Source of the DNA: Pseudomonas mendocina
GTDB taxonomy: Bacteria > Pseudomonadota > Gammaproteobacteria > Pseudomonadales > Pseudomonadaceae
DNA: 64,000 nucleotides
Assembly: GCF_900636545.1 (NCBI RefSeq)
Contig: NZ_LR134290.1
Location: forward strand, 806,001-870,000
Reading direction: 5' to 3'
Shown: in pieces, positions 52,748 to 61,937 of the stretch
Layout of the letters: each line of letters begins with the position of its first letter
Numbering within the stretch: the first letter of the stretch is position 1
Program-made: the position numbers and the translations under genes
The notes under the pieces: generated by a model
Databases searched by the model: none
What the model saw: the letters and a program-made list of their open reading frames with translations, nothing else
What the model was told of the DNA's origin: nothing

Positions 52748-52849
52748 CTCGCTATTCCTCGGTCATTCAGTTGGGCGGCAAGCATAACTCAGAGCCTGTT
52801 GTGCGATGCACGGGAGAACAGGTCGGGCTTCTGGCCTGTATCAATTCCT

Positions 52850-52916
52850 GTAGGAGGGGCTTTAGCCGCGAGTGGTCTGTGCGGGAGTCCAGCGTCGCGG
52901 CTAAAGCCCCTCCCAC
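52850..52916. repeat. Long palindromic repeat (AGGGGCTTTAGCC type)
   Basis: Two 22-base inverted arms around a 23-base centre with 'GTAGGAGGGGCTTTAGCCGC' at left and its complement at right. This is a well-known style of Pseudomonas REP-like palindrome, placed just downstream of the Hsp70-like gene. Confidence 0.7.
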
Positions 52917-52923
52917 AAAAAAA

Positions 52924-54189
52924 TTAGCCGTAGCGCTTCTTGGCTTCGATGGCCAGGCCACTACCAATGCTGCCGAAGGTGTTGCCTTCCACGCTACGCG
53001 CTTTGGGCAGCATCGCCGCCACGCTCTGGCGCAGCGCCGGCACGCCGCTGGAACCGCCGGTGAAAAACAGCGTATCGACCTGATCAGCGGCGATGTCGGC
53101 ATCGGCTAGCAACTGCGTGAGGCTGGCGCGGATACGTTCGAGCAGCGGCTCGATGGCGTTCTCGAACAAGGGGCGGGTCAGTTCTGCGAGCAGGCCCGGT
53201 TCGATGCGTGACAGGTCGATGGGACGTGCATCCTGTTCGCTCAGGGCGATCTTGCTCTCCTCGACCTGCATTGCCAGCCAGTGCCCGGCGCGTTGCTCGA
53301 TCAGGCCGAACAGGCGATCGATGCCGGTGGCGTCGACGATGTCGTAGCGCATGTTCTGCAGGGCCAGCTGGGTCTTCTGCGCGTACAGCGCATTGATGGT
53401 GTGCCAGGTGGCCAGGTTGAGGTGGTAGCTGGTGGGCATGAAGGCGTCGCTCTTCATCCGGCTGCCGTAGCCGAACAGCGGCATCACCCCGGACAGCGAC
53501 AGCTGCTTGTCGAAGTCGGTACCGCCGATGTGCACGCCGCCGGTGGCGAGAATGTCCTGCTGACGTTCGGCCAGGTGGTGGCGCTCGGGCGCCAGGCGCA
53601 CCAGGGAGAAGTCCGAGGTACCGCCGCCGATGTCGACGATCAGCACCAGCTCCTCGCGATCTAGGCTCGACTCGTAGTCGAAGGCTGCGGCGATGGGCTC
53701 GTACTGGAAGGACACCTCCTTGAAACCGAGTTTGTGCGCCACGGCCACCAGGGTGTTCTGCGCCTCCTGGTCAGCGACCGGGTCGTCGTCGACGAAGAAC
53801 ACCGGGCGGCCCAATACCACTTCTTCGAAGGGTCGCTCAGCCTGGGCTTCGGCGCGTTTTTTCAGCTCACCGATGAAGAAACCGAGCAGGTCCTTGAATG
53901 GCAGGGCGCTGCCCAGCACGGTGGTTTCGCTCTTCAGCAGCTTGGAGCCCAGCAGGCTCTTGAGCGAGCGCATCAGGCGGCCTTCGTAGCCTTCCAGGTA
54001 TTCGTGCAGGGCCAGGCGACCGTAGACCGGGCGACGTTCCTCGGTGTTGAAGAAGATCACCGAGGGCAGTGTGATCTTGCCGTCTTCCAAGGGCAGCAGG
54101 CTGTCCTGGCCGGGGCGCAGCCAGCCGACGGTGGAGTTGGAGGTGCCGAAGTCGATGCCGCAGGCGCGGGCGGGCGTAGAGAAGGACAT
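52924..54189 (-). CDS. Hsp70-family protein (YegD-like, short)
   Basis: A 421-residue protein from the start at 54189. It has an Hsp70 actin-like ATPase: 'CGIDFGTSNSTVGW' (phosphate 1), 'LVLIVDIGGGTSDFSLV' (phosphate 2) and 'LFFTGGSSGVPALR' (adenosine). The C-terminal substrate-binding domain of DnaK is absent, so this is an ATPase-only homologue as in YegD. Function is unknown; it may act on a special client. The P. aeruginosa counterpart would be PA4873 as I recall. A 177-residue protein follows. Confidence 0.88.
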   Translation of the reverse strand: MSFSTPARACGIDFGTSNSTVGWLRPGQDSLLPLEDGKITLPSVIFFNTEERRPVYGRLALHEYLEGYEGRLMRSLKSLLGSKLLKSETTVLGSALPFKDLLGFFIGELKKRAEAQAERPFEEVVLGRPVFFVDDDPVADQEAQNTLVAVAHKLGFKEVSFQYEPIAAAFDYESSLDREELVLIVDIGGGTSDFSLVRLAPERHHLAERQQDILATGGVHIGGTDFDKQLSLSGVMPLFGYGSRMKSDAFMPTSYHLNLATWHTINALYAQKTQLALQNMRYDIVDATGIDRLFGLIEQRAGHWLAMQVEESKIALSEQDARPIDLSRIEPGLLAELTRPLFENAIEPLLERIRASLTQLLADADIAADQVDTLFFTGGSSGVPALRQSVAAMLPKARSVEGNTFGSIGSGLAIEAKKRYG

Positions 54190-54253
54190 GGAAACGCAGG
54201 GCCGCAAAAAATGGCCGCGTATTCTATGTCAGCGTCGCGCTGACGGCGAGTCG

Positions 54254-55228
54254 TCAGGACGGCAGGTTGCTGCCACGCTGTCTTTCCTTCCACTGGCTCC
54301 ATTCGAAGCCCAGCACCACCAGCAGCGACAAGGCAAAGGGCAGCAGCAGGTAGAACACGCGGAACACGATCAGCGCGGCCAGTACGTCGGCGGCAGGAAT
54401 TTCCGGCAGGGCGGCGAGGAAGGTCACTTCCAGTACGCCCAGGCCACCCGGCGCATGGGACAACAGCGCCAGGGAGAAGGAGGCGAGAAACACGCCGAGC
54501 ACTACCAGATAGCCGGGGTGATTGTCCGCTGGCAGGGCGAAGTAGATGATCGCCGCGGCGCAGAGCAGCTCCAGCGGGCCGGCCAGCAGTTGACGGCTGA
54601 CAATCGGCAGACGTGGATATTCCACATGCAGCTTGCCCAGAGTCCAGGGTTTGAACTGCAGCCAGGAGCCCAGTACGTAGAGGCCGACCACACTCAGCAG
54701 CACGCCGCCGATGACCATCGAGACCAACGGGGTGATGTTGGCGACCCTGTGGATCAGGTCGGGCTGGGCGATCAGTACGCAGCCGCTGGCGAGCAGCGTG
54801 CCGAGGGCGAAGGTGAAAGAGCAGAAGACGATGAGAATGCCGATCTCTTGCGGCGTCAGGCCCTTGCTGCGATAGGCGCGATAACGCACGACGGCCCCGG
54901 AAAATACCGAGGCGCCGATATTGTGAGCCAGGGCGTAGGTGGTGAAGGAGCACAGGGTGATGAAGCGCCAGGGAATCTTCTTGCCGAGATGAGCGACGGC
55001 GATGCGGTCGTACCAGGCCAGGGCCCAATAGGCGCCGAGGGTAGCCGCTGCGGCAAGCAGCCAGTTCATGTGGGAGATCGCTTCGATGCTGCCCTTGATC
55101 TCGTCGAGGGAGATATTGCGCAGCTCGCGGTAGAGCAGAAAGCCAGACAGCACCACGGCACTGAGCCCGATCAGCGTCCAGATCAGGTCGCTGCGCTTCA
55201 GTTTGGGTTTGGCTTCTACGACAGACAC
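54254..55228 (-). CDS. Lysylphosphatidylglycerol synthase TM region-like (UPF0104) protein
   Basis: A 324-residue membrane protein with about eight helices; GTG start behind GAGGAA. It has the UPF0104/MprF flippase-like fold ('FITLCSFTTYALAHNIGASVFSGAVVRYRAYRSKGLTP' and 'LLSHAPGGLGVLEVTFL'). It lacks the cytosolic lysyl-transferase domain of MprF, so lipid translocation is plausible and lipid synthesis is not. Not clearly in an operon. Confidence 0.85.
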   Translation of the reverse strand: MSVVEAKPKLKRSDLIWTLIGLSAVVLSGFLLYRELRNISLDEIKGSIEAISHMNWLLAAAATLGAYWALAWYDRIAVAHLGKKIPWRFITLCSFTTYALAHNIGASVFSGAVVRYRAYRSKGLTPQEIGILIVFCSFTFALGTLLASGCVLIAQPDLIHRVANITPLVSMVIGGVLLSVVGLYVLGSWLQFKPWTLGKLHVEYPRLPIVSRQLLAGPLELLCAAAIIYFALPADNHPGYLVVLGVFLASFSLALLSHAPGGLGVLEVTFLAALPEIPAADVLAALIVFRVFYLLLPFALSLLVVLGFEWSQWKERQRGSNLPS

Positions 55229-55438
55229 CGCTATTCCTCGTTCACCAGGCCCCGGGGTAGTGGGGCCGCATGCCTCTGTCGAGGCGGCTGTTCACCGGCT
55301 AACCGGCCATTTGCAACGGCCGTAGGCGGATCGTGCCCGCGCGGCGCGCTGCGCAGTATCAGGGAGCCGCCGCCAGTACTCAACTGGCAAGCATGCAGGC
55401 GCCCCTCAGTAGTTGTGTCAGCGATTGTCCTGATACGT

Positions 55439-55876
55439 TCATATCCAGGCCAGTGTCAGCGCCGCCAGCACCGCGTAGCGGCCAGCTTTGGCCAGGGTGA
55501 CGATGAGCAGAAATATCCACAGGCGCTCGCGCATCACCCCGGCAACCAGCGTCAAAGGGTCGCCGATCACCGGCATCCAACTGAGCAGCAACGACCAGCG
55601 ACCATAACGGGCATACCAGGCCTGCGCCTGTTGCAACCGAACCGGGCTGACGGGAAACCAGCGCCGCTCGCGGTAATGCTCGATCGAGCGCCCCAGCAGC
55701 CAGTTGACCCATGAGCCCAGCACGTTGCCCAGGGTCGCGGCAAGCAGCAGCGCCCATAGCGGATGCTGGCCGGCCAGCAACAGCGCCACCAGTACGGCCT
55801 CGGACTGCAGGGGTAACAGCGTTGCCGCGCCGAAGGCGGAAAGAAACAGAGCCGGGTAGGCGGAAAGACCGAACAT
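55439..55876 (-). CDS. YqaA family (DedA-like) inner membrane protein
   Basis: A 145-residue membrane protein with a SNARE-associated/DedA-like core: 'FGAATLLPLQSEAVLVALLL', 'LGNVLGSWVNWLLGR' and 'SWMPVIGDPLTLVAGVMRERLWIFLL'. Members of YqaA are shorter than DedA and are probably lipid-related transporters. Reaction unknown. It is followed on the lower side by 210 bases without a gene and preceded by the VC0807-like gene. Confidence 0.85.
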   Translation of the reverse strand: MFGLSAYPALFLSAFGAATLLPLQSEAVLVALLLAGQHPLWALLLAATLGNVLGSWVNWLLGRSIEHYRERRWFPVSPVRLQQAQAWYARYGRWSLLLSWMPVIGDPLTLVAGVMRERLWIFLLIVTLAKAGRYAVLAALTLAWI

Positions 55877-55909
55877 GTTCAGCGCTGCCGACCCTGAGGT
55901 CGGCGCGGC

Positions 55910-56638
55910 TCAGTTCTGCGATTCCTGGCCGCTATTGGCCATGATCTCTTCCAAGTTCAGCCCGGTCAGGCCATGAATGGTCTTCCACAGGTAGTAGAAG
56001 ATGGCCATCAGCATGATCATCGAGGGAATGGCGATCATCGGATAGCTGAGCAGGGTCATGCGCCCCAGCTCGTCGTTGAACGCCTCGGTGCCGGCCGGGC
56101 TGACCACGATCCACTTGGCCAGCACGTAGTTCATGAACGAGGAGAAGAAGAAGGTGCCGCTGAGCCAGTAGGTCGCGCGCATCAGCCGTGTTTCGAAATG
56201 CTCGACGTGGCCGCCTTGTTCCAGGCGATCATGGATCTTGTCGACGTTGAGTACGGTCTTGTTGAACAGCAGGGTGCGGATCAGCGGATAGCGGGTGCGG
56301 GTGGACACCAGCACGGCGATGCCGATCAGACCGGGAATGGCGGCCTCCTTCACCGCCAGCCATTGGGTATCCAGATGCAGCAGGCCAATCCCGCCGGTCA
56401 GCGCCACACTGATCAGGCCGAGCAGGGCGATGAAATTGAATTTGCGGTACTTGATCAGCTCGAACGCTCCCCAGCCCAAGGGGAAGGCCAGGGCCAGCAG
56501 CAACGCGCCGTCGGCGCCGAGGCGGTGTTCGCCACTGAGCTTCATCAAAATGAACGAGGGAATCAGGATGCTGATGGCCAGATCGATCAGGGGGCGGGGC
56601 TTGTGTGTCGGGGTACGGCTGTCAGTGGTGGCGGTCAT
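55910..56638 (-). CDS. VC0807-family inner membrane protein
   Basis: A 242-residue polytopic membrane protein with about six helices. The N-terminal 'PLIDLAISILIPSFILMKLSGEH' and the loop 'RYPLIRTLLFNKTVLNVDKIHDRLEQ' resemble the VC0807 family, which is uncharacterised. It starts with only a weak ribosome binding site and is 33 bases upstream of the YqaA gene on the same strand, so the two may be co-transcribed. Confidence 0.75.
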   Translation of the reverse strand: MTATTDSRTPTHKPRPLIDLAISILIPSFILMKLSGEHRLGADGALLLALAFPLGWGAFELIKYRKFNFIALLGLISVALTGGIGLLHLDTQWLAVKEAAIPGLIGIAVLVSTRTRYPLIRTLLFNKTVLNVDKIHDRLEQGGHVEHFETRLMRATYWLSGTFFFSSFMNYVLAKWIVVSPAGTEAFNDELGRMTLLSYPMIAIPSMIMLMAIFYYLWKTIHGLTGLNLEEIMANSGQESQN

Positions 56639-56804
56639 GGTAACTGGAGTCTGCGTAGGAAGCCCGATGATCGCCTGCCCGGCGCGCCAGAGCTAGCCCG
56701 ACTGTCGGGTTTGAATGTGAAAAAGTATGAGTCGACAGCTTGCCGACAGGAGGCGCGCGACGCAATGGCGCTGCTAAAGTGATGGCGAGGCTCTGGAGTC
56801 GAAC

Positions 56805-57728
56805 ATGCCGAGAATCACCCCCTTCATTTGCCTGCTGCTGAGCGCCGCGTGGCTGGCGGTGCCCTCTGCCTGGGCGCGTGAATGCATTGGCCTGGTGCCG
56901 GCCGGCTCCTCGTCCTACTGGGCCGAGCTGGAGGCTGGAGCGAGGCGTACTGCCGCCGACCTGCAGCTGGAACTTTATACCCGCGGGCCAGCACAGGAGG
57001 GCCGCGTCGAGGTGCAACTGCAACTGATCGACCACGTTCTCGCCCATGGCTGCAAGGCGTTGATCATCGCACCGGCCGGCGACGCCATCGATACACGTAT
57101 CGCTGCTTTGCGCGCCGAAGGCATTCCTACCGTCTACGTTGATCGCAGTGTCGCCGGTGAAGGCGCCTATGCGCTGGTGGCGACCGACAACTTCCTTGCC
57201 GGCCAGTTGGCCGGGCAGCAGTTGGCAGAGCGTCTGGGGCGCGGTGGTCGGGTTGGCGTATTGCGCCTGCGCCCTGGCCTGCAATCGACCGAAGAGCGCG
57301 AGCGCGGCTTTCTGCTGGCAGCCCAATCGGCAGGGCTGCAGGTAGTGTTCGATACCTATCTGGGCGATGACCGCCAGCGCATCGTCCAGGCCCTGAGCGA
57401 GCAACTACCCAGGCTCGACGGCCTGTTCAGCCCCAATGGCACCAGCAGTCGGGCAACCTTGGCGGCCCTGCGCCAGCTGGGCAAGGCCGGGCAGGTAGAC
57501 CTCGTCGGCTTCGACGGGGGCGAGCCGCTGTTCAGTGCGCTGCGCGAGGGACAGATCCAGGCCCTGTTGCTGCAACAACCGCAGGCGATGGGGGATCATG
57601 CGGTGCGCCTGGTGCAGCGTGCCCTGAGCGGTGAACGGGCCATTTCGCGTCTGCAGTTGCTGCTCGAACCTCGTGTAATGACCGCCAGGGATTTGGCTGA
57701 TACGACCGCGCCCGCACAAGCTTGGTGA
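56805..57728 (+). CDS. Orphan periplasmic binding protein (RbsB/LacI-like fold)
   Basis: A 307-residue protein with a Sec signal (MPRITPFICLLLSAAWLAVPSAWA) and a type I periplasmic binding fold: 'SYWAELEAGARRTAADLQLELYT', 'LIIAPAGDAIDTRIAALRAEGIPTVYVDR', 'GVLRLRPGLQSTEERERGFLLAA' and 'DLVGFDGGEPLFSALREGQIQALLLQQPQAMG'. It resembles sugar-binding proteins of ABC importers, but no permease or ATPase is adjacent, so it may serve a chemoreceptor, a sensor kinase or a distant transporter. Confidence 0.85.
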   Translation: MPRITPFICLLLSAAWLAVPSAWARECIGLVPAGSSSYWAELEAGARRTAADLQLELYTRGPAQEGRVEVQLQLIDHVLAHGCKALIIAPAGDAIDTRIAALRAEGIPTVYVDRSVAGEGAYALVATDNFLAGQLAGQQLAERLGRGGRVGVLRLRPGLQSTEERERGFLLAAQSAGLQVVFDTYLGDDRQRIVQALSEQLPRLDGLFSPNGTSSRATLAALRQLGKAGQVDLVGFDGGEPLFSALREGQIQALLLQQPQAMGDHAVRLVQRALSGERAISRLQLLLEPRVMTARDLADTTAPAQAW

Positions 57729-57806
57729 TGAATTGCGCTGGCGTTTATGATCCTGCGTCGGACGCCCTGAATTCGCTGTAGGGCGTGCCCTTGACGGTAT
57801 TGCGTA

Positions 57807-58580
57807 ATGAACCTGAAGTATCCGGTCGCGGTTCTGTTGCTACTTGGCAGCCTTAGCGCCCATCTGTCGGCCGCCGAGTTGCGGCTGTACACCGAAGACT
57901 ACCGACCGTTCAGCTATCTGCAGGACGGCAAGCCCAGCGGCATGGCTGTGGCTGTGATCGAGGCGCTGATCCGCCGTACCGGCGAAACGGCACATATCGA
58001 GCTGGTGCCCTGGACGCGCGGCTATCATCAGGTTCGCCATCAGGCCGATAGCGCGCTGTTTTCTACCGTGCGTACGGTGCAGCGTGAGGCCGAGTTTCAG
58101 TGGGTCGGGCCAATCGCGCGCGGCCATACGCGTTTCTACACGTTCAAAGATGCCGGGCTGCGCGTCGCCAGTCTCGATGATGTACGCCAACTCGGCACAC
58201 TTGCCATACCCAAACAGTGGTACAGCTACGAGCTGTTGCGTGAGCAGAATCTGCAGAACCTGTATGGCGTATCGACCCCGCAGGACATGCTGCGCATGTT
58301 TCGCCACGGCCGGGTCAAGCTGTTGCTGGCCAACACCCTTACGCTCGATGGCATGCTCGCCGAACAGGGCATGCATGCCGGGCAGTTGCAGGCGCAATTC
58401 GACCTGATGCCCAACGACTCCTACATCGCCTTTTCCCTGCACACCGATGCCGCCCGCGTCGCCCGTTGGCAGAGCGCGCTGCAGGACATGCGCCATGACG
58501 GCAGCCTGGAGCGCATCTATCGGCACTGGTTTCCACATGTCGACGAGCGAGCATTGGCCGATCTGCTGCGCGCCGATTGA
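57807..58580 (+). CDS. Periplasmic substrate-binding protein, family 3 (copy 1)
   Basis: A 257-residue protein with a signal peptide (MNLKYPVAVLLLLGSLSAHLSA) and the SBP_bac_3 fold ('LRLYTEDYRPFSYLQDGKPSGMAVAVIEALI', 'IELVPWTRGYHQ', 'ALFSTVRTVQREAEFQWVGPI'). Such orphan proteins are often amino acid-like binding sensors. It is a close paralogue of the next gene. No permease nearby. Confidence 0.85.
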   Translation: MNLKYPVAVLLLLGSLSAHLSAAELRLYTEDYRPFSYLQDGKPSGMAVAVIEALIRRTGETAHIELVPWTRGYHQVRHQADSALFSTVRTVQREAEFQWVGPIARGHTRFYTFKDAGLRVASLDDVRQLGTLAIPKQWYSYELLREQNLQNLYGVSTPQDMLRMFRHGRVKLLLANTLTLDGMLAEQGMHAGQLQAQFDLMPNDSYIAFSLHTDAARVARWQSALQDMRHDGSLERIYRHWFPHVDERALADLLRAD

Positions 58581-58635
58581 CGCTGCTGCATTGCGCATCG
58601 TGGCTTGTTAGGCTGCAAGCGGGAGGGGTGGAGTG

Positions 58636-59391
58636 ATGGGCAAGCGCTTGCATCGATGGTTGTGCGTCTTGCTGGTGGCGCTATGTGCGTCGGCCGAAGC
58701 ACAGTTGCGCCTGCTCACCGAGGATGCGCCGCCGATGAGTTTCATACGCGATGGCGAACCCAGCGGTTTTGCCATCGAGGTAGTCAGGGCCTTGTTGGCG
58801 CGTACCGGCGACACCGGGCAGATCGAGTTGATGCCCTGGACGCGTGCCCTCTATCTGGCCCAGCAGGACGAAGACATTGCCCTTTTCTCCACCGTGCGTA
58901 CGCCCGAACGTGAGGATAAGTTCCACTGGGTCGGCCCCATCGTCGTAGGCACCACCAGCTTCTACTCGCTGAAAGCCCGCAAGCTGGTCATCGACACCTT
59001 GCAGCAGGCCGCAGCCAGCGGTCCTCTGGCGCTGCCCAAACAGTGGTACACCTACGAAACCCTGAGTGCCAAGGGTTTCACCAACCTCTATGGCGTACCC
59101 AGGTCGAAGCAGATGATGACCATGCTCAAGCACGGACGGGTCAACCTGATCGCCACCGAGGACCTGACCCTGGCTGGTGAGCTGGCCGCTGTCGAACTCA
59201 AGCCGCAGGATGTCACCGCGCACGTGCCGTTCATGCGCTCGGCCTATTACATCGCCTTTTCCCCGCAGACCTCGGTAGTCCGTGTGGTGCGCTGGCAGCG
59301 TGCATTGCAGCAGATGCACGAGGACGGCAGCCTCGAGGCCATCCTCAGGCGCTGGCTGCCGCATGCACCGATGCCGCCGATGGAACCGTAG
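58636..59391 (+). CDS. Periplasmic substrate-binding protein, family 3 (copy 2)
   Basis: A 251-residue paralogue of the previous gene with matching blocks 'LRLLTEDAPPMSFIRDGEPSGFAIEVVRALL', 'IELMPWTRALYLAQ' and 'ALFSTVRTPEREDKFHWVGPI'. The ATG at 58636 has a GGAGG site about 10 bases upstream; a GTG at 58633 is an alternative. Signal peptide MGKRLHRWLCVLLVALCASAEA. Lengths and gene order suggest tandem duplication. Confidence 0.85.
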   Translation: MGKRLHRWLCVLLVALCASAEAQLRLLTEDAPPMSFIRDGEPSGFAIEVVRALLARTGDTGQIELMPWTRALYLAQQDEDIALFSTVRTPEREDKFHWVGPIVVGTTSFYSLKARKLVIDTLQQAAASGPLALPKQWYTYETLSAKGFTNLYGVPRSKQMMTMLKHGRVNLIATEDLTLAGELAAVELKPQDVTAHVPFMRSAYYIAFSPQTSVVRVVRWQRALQQMHEDGSLEAILRRWLPHAPMPPMEP

Positions 59392-59444
59392 CGGCTCGCG
59401 AGACGACTGGTTAACCTGAGCACTGCAAGCCACCGAGCCCGATC

Positions 59445-60446
59445 ATGTCGCGTCCCAATGTCACTCTTGATCTGCGCAGCCGCGCCGGGTTGTTCGCTCA
59501 CCTGGGGGCGATGGAGCGGGCGGGCGTGCCCATCGATCGAGCGCTGGCCAGCTTGAGTCTCGGCGTGCGCCATGAGACCGCTGTGAAGCGCTTGCGGCAG
59601 ATGGTGGGCAATGGACGCGACCTGGCGAGTTCCGGCCAGTTGAGTGGCGTGTTCACGCCACTGGAAAGCGCCTTGGTGCGTGCCGCGCAGGAAGCCGGCG
59701 CACTGGCGCATATCTACGAGCAACTGGCGCAGCGTTACGAGGCGCAGGCACGCCACGCCGCCGAGCTCGTCTCACGTTTGCTGCTGCCCGCAGGCGTGTT
59801 GATGCTGGCGCTGGCGGTCAAACCCTTGCCCGCCTTGGTCGCTGGAACCCTGAGTGCCGCTGGCTACCTCGCGGCCGTGCTGCTACCCGTATTGTGGCTA
59901 TCGATATTGCTGTTCGGCGCACGCGCGTTGTGGCGGCGCTGGCAGCAGCGGCGAACCGATCAGCCTGGCCCGTTCGACGATCTACTACTGGCCATGCCGG
60001 TGCTCGGTAGCTTGCAGCGTCGTGCGGACATGCGAAATTTCTGCGACAGCCTCGGGCTGTTGCTGGAGGCGGGGATGCCGGTACTCGATGCCCTGCCGCG
60101 TGCCAGCAGCGCGGTGAGCAATGCGAGGCTGCGGCGGGATTTCGCCAATCTGGCGCCGCGAGTCGCTGCCGGACAATCACTGGTGCGCGCCTTCGATGGG
60201 CTGAGCTTTCCCGGCAAAGCGATGCTGATCGGCGTGCTCAATACCGGTGAGGCCACCGGTCGGCCCGGTGAGGCGCTGCTGCGCTTCGCCCGCCTGCAGG
60301 CGCAGCAACTGGCCACGACCCAGCAGATGTTGGCGAGCTGGGCGCCGCGGCTGTTCTATCTGGCTGTCGCGATCTGGATGGCGTACGGCCTGTTGACCGG
60401 CGGCGGCTTCTTCCCGGCGCTGCCAGCGGAGCTGGCTGGCCGATAA
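59445..60446 (+). CDS. Orphan type II secretion/pilus GspF-like membrane protein
   Basis: A 333-residue protein with the GspF/PilC layout: a cytosolic helical domain ('[21 protein letters not shown]'), a central membrane region, a second related domain ('[23 protein letters not shown]') and a C-terminal helix. The conserved '[15 protein letters not shown]' is visible. No ATPase (GspE), secretin or pseudopilin is nearby, so its partner is elsewhere or lost. Confidence 0.85.
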   Translation: MSRPNVTLDLRSRAGLFAHLGAMERAGVPIDRALASLSLGVRHETAVKRLRQMVGNGRDLASSGQLSGVFTPLESALVRAAQEAGALAHIYEQLAQRYEAQARHAAELVSRLLLPAGVLMLALAVKPLPALVAGTLSAAGYLAAVLLPVLWLSILLFGARALWRRWQQRRTDQPGPFDDLLLAMPVLGSLQRRADMRNFCDSLGLLLEAGMPVLDALPRASSAVSNARLRRDFANLAPRVAAGQSLVRAFDGLSFPGKAMLIGVLNTGEATGRPGEALLRFARLQAQQLATTQQMLASWAPRLFYLAVAIWMAYGLLTGGGFFPALPAELAGR

Positions 60447-60574
60447 ATTGCTGGTCATCCGCCACGGCGATCCGTTTGAAAGCTGGCAGCAAGTGCCTTG
60501 CGCTAGCATTCGTCACGTCTACGCCATTACTAAAAAGAGAAAAAAGCGATTCAACTGACTTTGGAATACGCCCC

Positions 60575-61447
60575 ATGCCCATCCTGCAACGTGCATCCCA
60601 CCATGAGCTACGCAGCGCCTTTCGTGCTCTGCTGGCTTCCGACCGCTGCTATCACACCGCGTCGGTCTTCGATCCCATGTCCGCCCGCATCGCCGCCGAC
60701 CTCGATTTCGAGGTCGGCATCCTTGGTGGCTCCGTCGCCTCTCTGCAGGTGCTCGGTGCGCCGGATTTTGCCCTGATCACCCTCAGCGAGTTCGTCGAGC
60801 AGGCCGCGCGCATCGGCCGCGTCGCCCGCCTGCCGGTGATCGCCGATGCCGACCACGGTTACGGCAACGCGCTCAACGTGATGCGCACCGTGGTCGAGCT
60901 GGAACGCGCTGGCGTCGCCGCGCTGACCATCGAAGACACCCTGCTGCCGGCCCAGTTCGGTCGCAAGTCCACCGACCTGATCTCCATCGAGGAGGGCGTC
61001 GGCAAGATCCTCGCCGCGCTGGAAGCGCGCGTCGACCCCGAACTCTCCATCATCGCCCGGACCCACGCCGGGGTGCTGGAGGTGGACGAAGTGATCCGCC
61101 GCACCCGCGCCTATGAGGCCGCTGGCGCCGATGGCATCTGCCTGGTCGGGGTCAGGGATTTCGCCCACCTGGAGCAGATCACCGCAGGTCTCAAGGTGCC
61201 GCTGATGCTGGTTACCTACGGCAACCCCGAGCTGCGCGACAACCAGCGCCTGGCGCGCCTCGGCGTACGCATCGTGGTCAACGGCCACGCTGCCTACTTC
61301 GCCGCGATCAAGGCCACCTACGACTGCCTGCGCGAACAGCGCGGTGCGCAGCCGTGCGACCTCAATGCCACCGAGCTGACTCACAAATACACCATGCCCG
61401 AGGACTACATCCTTTGGGCCAAGGAGTTCATGGAAGTCCGCGAGTAA
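60575..61447 (+). CDS. Oxaloacetate decarboxylase (PEP mutase/isocitrate lyase superfamily)
   Basis: A 290-residue protein highly similar to my recollection of P. aeruginosa PA4872. The start at 60575 ([13 protein letters not shown]) is the only one giving the family N-terminus. Motifs: '[29 protein letters not shown]', metal ligand '[12 protein letters not shown]' and '[16 protein letters not shown]'. It decarboxylates oxaloacetate to pyruvate without biotin. TIM barrel, cytosolic. Probably monocistronic. Confidence 0.93.
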   Translation: MPILQRASHHELRSAFRALLASDRCYHTASVFDPMSARIAADLDFEVGILGGSVASLQVLGAPDFALITLSEFVEQAARIGRVARLPVIADADHGYGNALNVMRTVVELERAGVAALTIEDTLLPAQFGRKSTDLISIEEGVGKILAALEARVDPELSIIARTHAGVLEVDEVIRRTRAYEAAGADGICLVGVRDFAHLEQITAGLKVPLMLVTYGNPELRDNQRLARLGVRIVVNGHAAYFAAIKATYDCLREQRGAQPCDLNATELTHKYTMPEDYILWAKEFMEVRE

Positions 61448-61516
61448 CGACCAGCAGCACTTGCACTTCGCATTCTCCGGGCGCATATCTGTCTGGAGAG
61501 TGCTAGGAGGATGAGC

Positions 61517-61783
61517 ATGGCCGGTGGTTGGGCAAGCGACGACGCAGTTCAGGAACAGATCGACAGCAGCATCGAGGACGCCGTCGCGCGTGCCCGTAGC
61601 CAGTTGCCGAAAGGTGAGAGCCTGCGTCACTGCGAAGAGTGCGATGCGGCCATTCCCGAGGCCCGTCGCCAGGCGATTCCCGGCGTGCGCCTGTGCGTCA
61701 ATTGCCAGGCCGAGCACGACCGCGAGAACGCCGCTTTCAGCGGTTACAACCGCCGTGGCAGCAAGGACAGCCAGTTGCGCTGA
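61517..61783 (+). CDS. DksA/TraR-type zinc finger protein
   Basis: An 88-residue protein with a C4 zinc finger: Cys in 'HCEECDAAIPEARRQAIPGVRLCVNCQ'. The start at 61517 (MAGGW) lies 6 bases after AGGAGG; an ATG at 61511 is too close to that site. It lacks the long coiled coil of DksA and is like the short PA4870-type homologue. Such proteins may bind the RNA polymerase secondary channel. It ends with a segment repeated at 62535. Confidence 0.88.
   Translation: MAGGWASDDAVQEQIDSSIEDAVARARSQLPKGESLRHCEECDAAIPEARRQAIPGVRLCVNCQAEHDRENAAFSGYNRRGSKDSQLR
61762..61783 (+). repeat. 22-bp direct repeat, left copy
   Basis: The last 22 bases of the DksA-like gene (core caaggacagccagttgcg, then CTGA) recur at 62535-62556 with one base changed (TTGA). 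The two copies flank a segment of about 0.75 kb. Confidence 0.75.
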
Positions 61784-61789
61784 AAAAAC

Positions 61790-61924
61790 TCAGAACAGCG
61801 CACCGATATAGACTGCTCTGCCAATCCCGGCCTGAATGCCGAGATTGGCGCCTGCCATCAACAGGGCGCCATTGGCGGATTGCATCAGCTTGCGGGTCAG
61901 TATCGGCGAGATGGTGACGTTGGC
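61790..61924 (-). pseudogene. Possible remnant of a membrane-protein gene
   Basis: An open stretch of 44 codons (61924 to 61790, minus strand) ends in TGA and begins directly after an in-frame TGA. It reads like the C-terminal part of a protein ('ANVTISPILTRKLMQSANGA', 'GIQAGIGRAVYIGALF') with strong GC bias at third positions. No complete start is in frame. It may be a decayed gene or chance. Confidence 0.3.
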
Positions 61925-61937
61925 TCATCCGCTTGCT

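Noticed and set aside
54044..55714. A 556-codon plus-strand frame over Hsp70-like and UPF0104 genes
   Set aside because: It spans two recognised minus-strand genes and is Gln/Gly/His-rich, as expected for antisense of high-GC coding sequence.
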